A DNA stretch of 15,393 nt from NCBI RefSeq assembly GCF_937890665.1, contig NZ_CALADU010000142.1, positions 1 through 15,393 of the forward strand, written 5' to 3'. Each line of letters starts with the position of its first letter. The first letter of the stretch is position 1. A program made the position numbers and the translations under genes. The notes below the pieces were generated by a model that saw nothing but the letters and a program-made list of their open reading frames with translations, was not told the origin of the DNA and ran no database searches. Positions 13,747 to 15,393 of the stretch are shown one piece after another. Origin of the DNA: an uncultured Subdoligranulum sp. GTDB lineage: Bacteria > Bacillota_A > Clostridia > Oscillospirales > Ruminococcaceae.

Positions 13747-14194
13747 GCCTGCAAAGCTGCGTGTTGTCATTGTGGAACCGGGAAGGTATGCCCGCAAAGC
13801 CACAATCGAAAACACATTGGAAGCGGAACAGGCGGTGGTCGGGGGAATGATCGATGTTATCCGGCCCTGGCCCAAGGAAAACGTCTGCCTTGTCCTCAAT
13901 GATGAAGGGAAGGTCATCCCACTGCAGCCGAACCGGGGTTTGTCCGAAATCGATGATGTGGTGTACGGTACCTTTTTCCTTTGCGGTGAGGATGGCGAGA
14001 ATTTTTGCAGCCTGACCAATGAACAGGTGGAGCGGTATCTCGCACGATTCCGGGAGCCGGAGATCATCTGTGACATGCCCGATGCAATCATTTGCTTTCC
14101 ATGCTCACCGCAACGGTACAGACGATACATGGAGGGGTTGAACATTGGAAATGGGCTGGAGCGGCCCGACCACCGGGACAATCCGTCCCGCTGA
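13739..14194 (+). CDS. DUF3846 domain-containing protein
   Basis: A 151-aa protein whose N-terminal 90 residues fit DUF3846, a domain common on Firmicutes conjugative elements and phages: LRVVIVEPGR (7-16), AEQAVVGGMIDVIRP (29-43), VCLVLNDEGKVIPLQPNR (49-66) and VVYGTFFLCG (74-83). GGAGG (13728-13732) lies 6 nt before ATG 13739, inside the end of the adhesin gene, so the two are translationally coupled (8-nt overlap). The second half (LTNEQVERYLARFREPEIIC) is helical and ends in a basic stretch (QRYRRYMEG) plus a low-complexity tail that may be read-on beyond the conserved protein. The molecular function of DUF3846 is not known; it is probably cytoplasmic. Its location suggests an element-maintenance or regulatory gene rather than part of the adhesin function. 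Confidence 0.85.
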   Translation: MSKPAKLRVVIVEPGRYARKATIENTLEAEQAVVGGMIDVIRPWPKENVCLVLNDEGKVIPLQPNRGLSEIDDVVYGTFFLCGEDGENFCSLTNEQVERYLARFREPEIICDMPDAIICFPCSPQRYRRYMEGLNIGNGLERPDHRDNPSR

Positions 14195-14322
14195 CGTTCG
14201 ACCATCAGGGGGGCGCAGCCAGGGTGGCATCTTTCAGCGTGCTCCCCCGGTATGCATTTTCGTCGGAAGTTCTTATCGTACTTTCGGCCAAGAAAGTATG
14301 GAAAAATATGGCCGAAGCACCG

Positions 14323-14347
14323 CCCCGGATCTTTTGCCTCGGGGTTT
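14323..14347 (+). terminator. Weak terminator-like hairpin after the DUF3846 gene
   Basis: CCCCG (14323-14327) pairs with CGGGG (14340-14344), extendable by one wobble pair, with a loop of about 10 nt and then TTT. The stem is short and the T-tract minimal. It lies in the 14195-14396 gap, after a second hairpin TACTTTC/GAAAGTA (14279-14285 with 14292-14298) that has no T-tract. It may end the adhesin operon, but the evidence is thin. Confidence 0.25.
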
Positions 14348-14373
14348 CTCTGCTGGCAAAAATGCGGTATAAT
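14345..14373 (+). promoter_or_regulatory. Candidate sigma-A-type promoter for the lipoprotein-like gene
   Basis: A perfect -10 box TATAAT lies at 14368-14373, with the poor -35-like TTTCTC at 14345-14350 (17-bp spacer). It precedes the strong Shine-Dalgarno GAGGAGG (14383-14389) and ATG 14397, giving a very short leader. The exact -10 box in GC-rich DNA directly before a well-spaced gene is the main support. Confidence 0.5.
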
Positions 14374-14396
14374 AGGGGAAACGAGGAGGAAAACCT

Positions 14397-15293
14397 ATGA
14401 AATACTGCGACAATCACGGCGCCCCGCAGCGGGACGCCGCCCTGCCTGACCGCTGCGGCGGGGCCAATGTCCCGACTTCCGCCATGCCGGCCCTGTTGGC
14501 CTGCATCCTGGCCCTGGCGCTGTGCCTTGGAGGCTGTACAGGTCGGCCCGCCGCCGGGGACACCAACGAGACGCCTGGCAGCGGGTCTGCGGCGGCAGAA
14601 ATCCCGCTGCCGGAGGAAACGCCCGCCAGCCCGGCGCCGGCATCCCCGCCCCCCGCCGCTTCCGGTGAGGACGGCCCCTCGCCGATGTCCCAGCCGGTGA
14701 CCACCGAGATGGCGGGCCTGGTACCCGCCTCCAAGCCCTGGCAGGGCGCCTGGGTCAACGCGAAGGACAGCGACGACTTCTTCGTCTTTGAGAACGTCTC
14801 CAACGTCAGCGACACCCCCGTCGACAACGGCGACGGCAGCTACTTCATCTACCGCGCCCGCCTCGAGGGCAACGCGCTGACCGACGCCTTCCTGTTTGAG
14901 CGCAACGACGAACGGGAAATGCTGACCCGGATGGACGCCGCGGGCGATCTGGTGGGCTACTATGTCCGCCCCACCTACGACAGGGCCCCCAGCCCGCTGC
15001 CCACGGAGGACTGGGGGATGTACACCCAGAGCGAAGAAAACCCGGAGGGCACCCCCAACCCGTTCGGCCCGTTCGACGTTTTTATGATCGACGCGTTCCG
15101 CTTCGGCAGCCGCCCCTACCAGCGGCTGGTGGACAACGGCGGCGGGTCCTGGACCTGCGCCTGCGATTTCCCCGAGGGGGAGAACGATCTGGAAGTTAAC
15201 TTCCGCTTTGAAGTCCAGGGGGACGATCTGTACATGACCATCTACGACGCCGCCGGCAACGCGCGGTATCTCTATGTGCTCGCCGGTCGATAA
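14397..15293 (+). CDS. Lipoprotein-like secreted protein with degenerate zinc-ribbon N-terminus
   Basis: A 298-aa protein; GAGGAGG (14383-14389) is 7 nt before the ATG. Residues 1-25 (MKYCDNHGAP, then DRCGGANV) look like a decayed version of the common MKYCxxCGxxL zinc ribbon, with the second Cys replaced by His and another lost. Residues 30-46 are a hydrophobic segment ending in LCLGGC, a plausible lipobox with Cys47, though the 29-residue lead is long for a lipoprotein signal. ATG 14484 would give a short signal but has no ribosome binding site. Residues 52-110 are a Pro/Ala/Ser/Gly linker and 112-298 a beta-rich extracellular domain of unknown family (GAWVNAKDSDDFFVFENV, DVFMIDAFRFGSRPY, LEVNFRFEVQGDDLYMTIYD). 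It has its own promoter and terminator, so it is a single-gene unit that may be chromosomal rather than part of the element. Function unknown. Confidence 0.75.
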   Translation: MKYCDNHGAPQRDAALPDRCGGANVPTSAMPALLACILALALCLGGCTGRPAAGDTNETPGSGSAAAEIPLPEETPASPAPASPPPAASGEDGPSPMSQPVTTEMAGLVPASKPWQGAWVNAKDSDDFFVFENVSNVSDTPVDNGDGSYFIYRARLEGNALTDAFLFERNDEREMLTRMDAAGDLVGYYVRPTYDRAPSPLPTEDWGMYTQSEENPEGTPNPFGPFDVFMIDAFRFGSRPYQRLVDNGGGSWTCACDFPEGENDLEVNFRFEVQGDDLYMTIYDAAGNARYLYVLAGR

Positions 15294-15357
15294 CCCCCGC
15301 CCCGGGCCTGCACACACCCCAAAAAAGCACGCCCCACGGGACGCGCTCAATCTGTTG

Positions 15358-15386
15358 AAAAAGGCCACCGTCCGGTGGCCTTTTTT
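15358..15386. terminator. Strong bidirectional intrinsic terminator
   Basis: GGCCACC (15363-15369) and GGTGGCC (15374-15380) form a perfect 7-bp stem with the tetraloop GTCC, flanked by five As (15358-15362) and six Ts (15381-15386). The A/T flanks extend the pairing and allow termination on both strands. It lies 65 nt after the stop of the lipoprotein-like gene. Confidence 0.88.
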
Positions 15387-15393
15387 CTCGTAA

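Noticed and set aside
14145..14372. 75-codon frame after DUF3846 with a Shine-Dalgarno-like GGAGGGG
   Set aside because: It is low complexity and rich in Gly, Arg and Ser, overlaps hairpins and the -10 box, and shows no recognisable protein. It is noted only as a possible truncated gene start at the junction.
14205..15368. Minus-strand open frame opposite the lipoprotein-like gene
   Set aside because: The + strand gene has promoter, ribosome binding site and terminator. The minus frame crosses the terminator and is Gly/Ala/Val repetitive.
1..15393. tRNA, rRNA, insertion sequence, integrase or reverse transcriptase
   Set aside because: No cloverleaf, rRNA-like segment, transposase motif, integrase catalytic residues or reverse-transcriptase motif was seen on either strand.

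Overview
This window reads as part of a mobile genetic element (an integrative conjugative element or large plasmid) from a GC-rich gut-type Clostridia bacterium, probably Oscillospiraceae/Ruminococcaceae. The evidence is the strong AGGAGG-type ribosome binding sites, G/C-rich third codon positions, and a set of families that travel together on such elements. These are an actin-like ParM with a small partner, a replication-initiator-like winged-helix protein with a DUF6017-like C-terminus, ribbon-helix-helix proteins, a solitary cytosine-C5 methyltransferase, an amidoligase with a gamma-glutamylcyclotransferase, a giant SpaA-type adhesin and a DUF3846 protein. No integrase, relaxase or type IV secretion gene is inside the window, so the element type is inferred. 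All credible genes lie on the + strand.

Layout. 1-1284: segregation module, parM-like plus a small ParR-like gene joined by a GTGA overlap. 1317-2262: replication initiator gene, with a hairpin just before its ribosome binding site and an internal array of 15-bp repeats next to an AT-rich stretch that looks like an origin. 2384-3716: ribbon-helix-helix gene and two small genes of unknown function. 3741-4992: a strong intrinsic terminator, then a cytosine-C5 methyltransferase with all key motifs but an in-frame amber stop and no usable start codon. 5120-5587: unknown helical protein. 5644-7643: terminator, 23-codon micro-ORF, amidoligase, gamma-glutamylcyclotransferase, unknown 132-aa protein. 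7675-13746: a 2023-aa secreted, sortase-anchored adhesin with a thioester-like domain and about seven SpaA/Cna_B repeats. 13739-14194: DUF3846 protein overlapping the adhesin gene. 14195-14396: a non-coding-looking stretch with hairpins and a promoter. 14397-15293: a separately transcribed lipoprotein-like gene that closes with a strong bidirectional terminator and may lie outside the element.

How it fits together: the left part maintains and copies the element (partition, initiation, regulation, DNA methylation). The middle and right part is cargo: an amide-bond ligase/cyclotransferase pair and a large surface protein that could bind host or neighbouring cells. Hairpins, some with clear T-tracts, lie a few bases before several ribosome binding sites. 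One terminator-like hairpin lies inside the parM reading frame. Together these suggest expression controlled by conditional termination. Two genes (the ribbon-helix-helix gene and the methyltransferase) appear to have lost their ATG at the position dictated by a good Shine-Dalgarno sequence.
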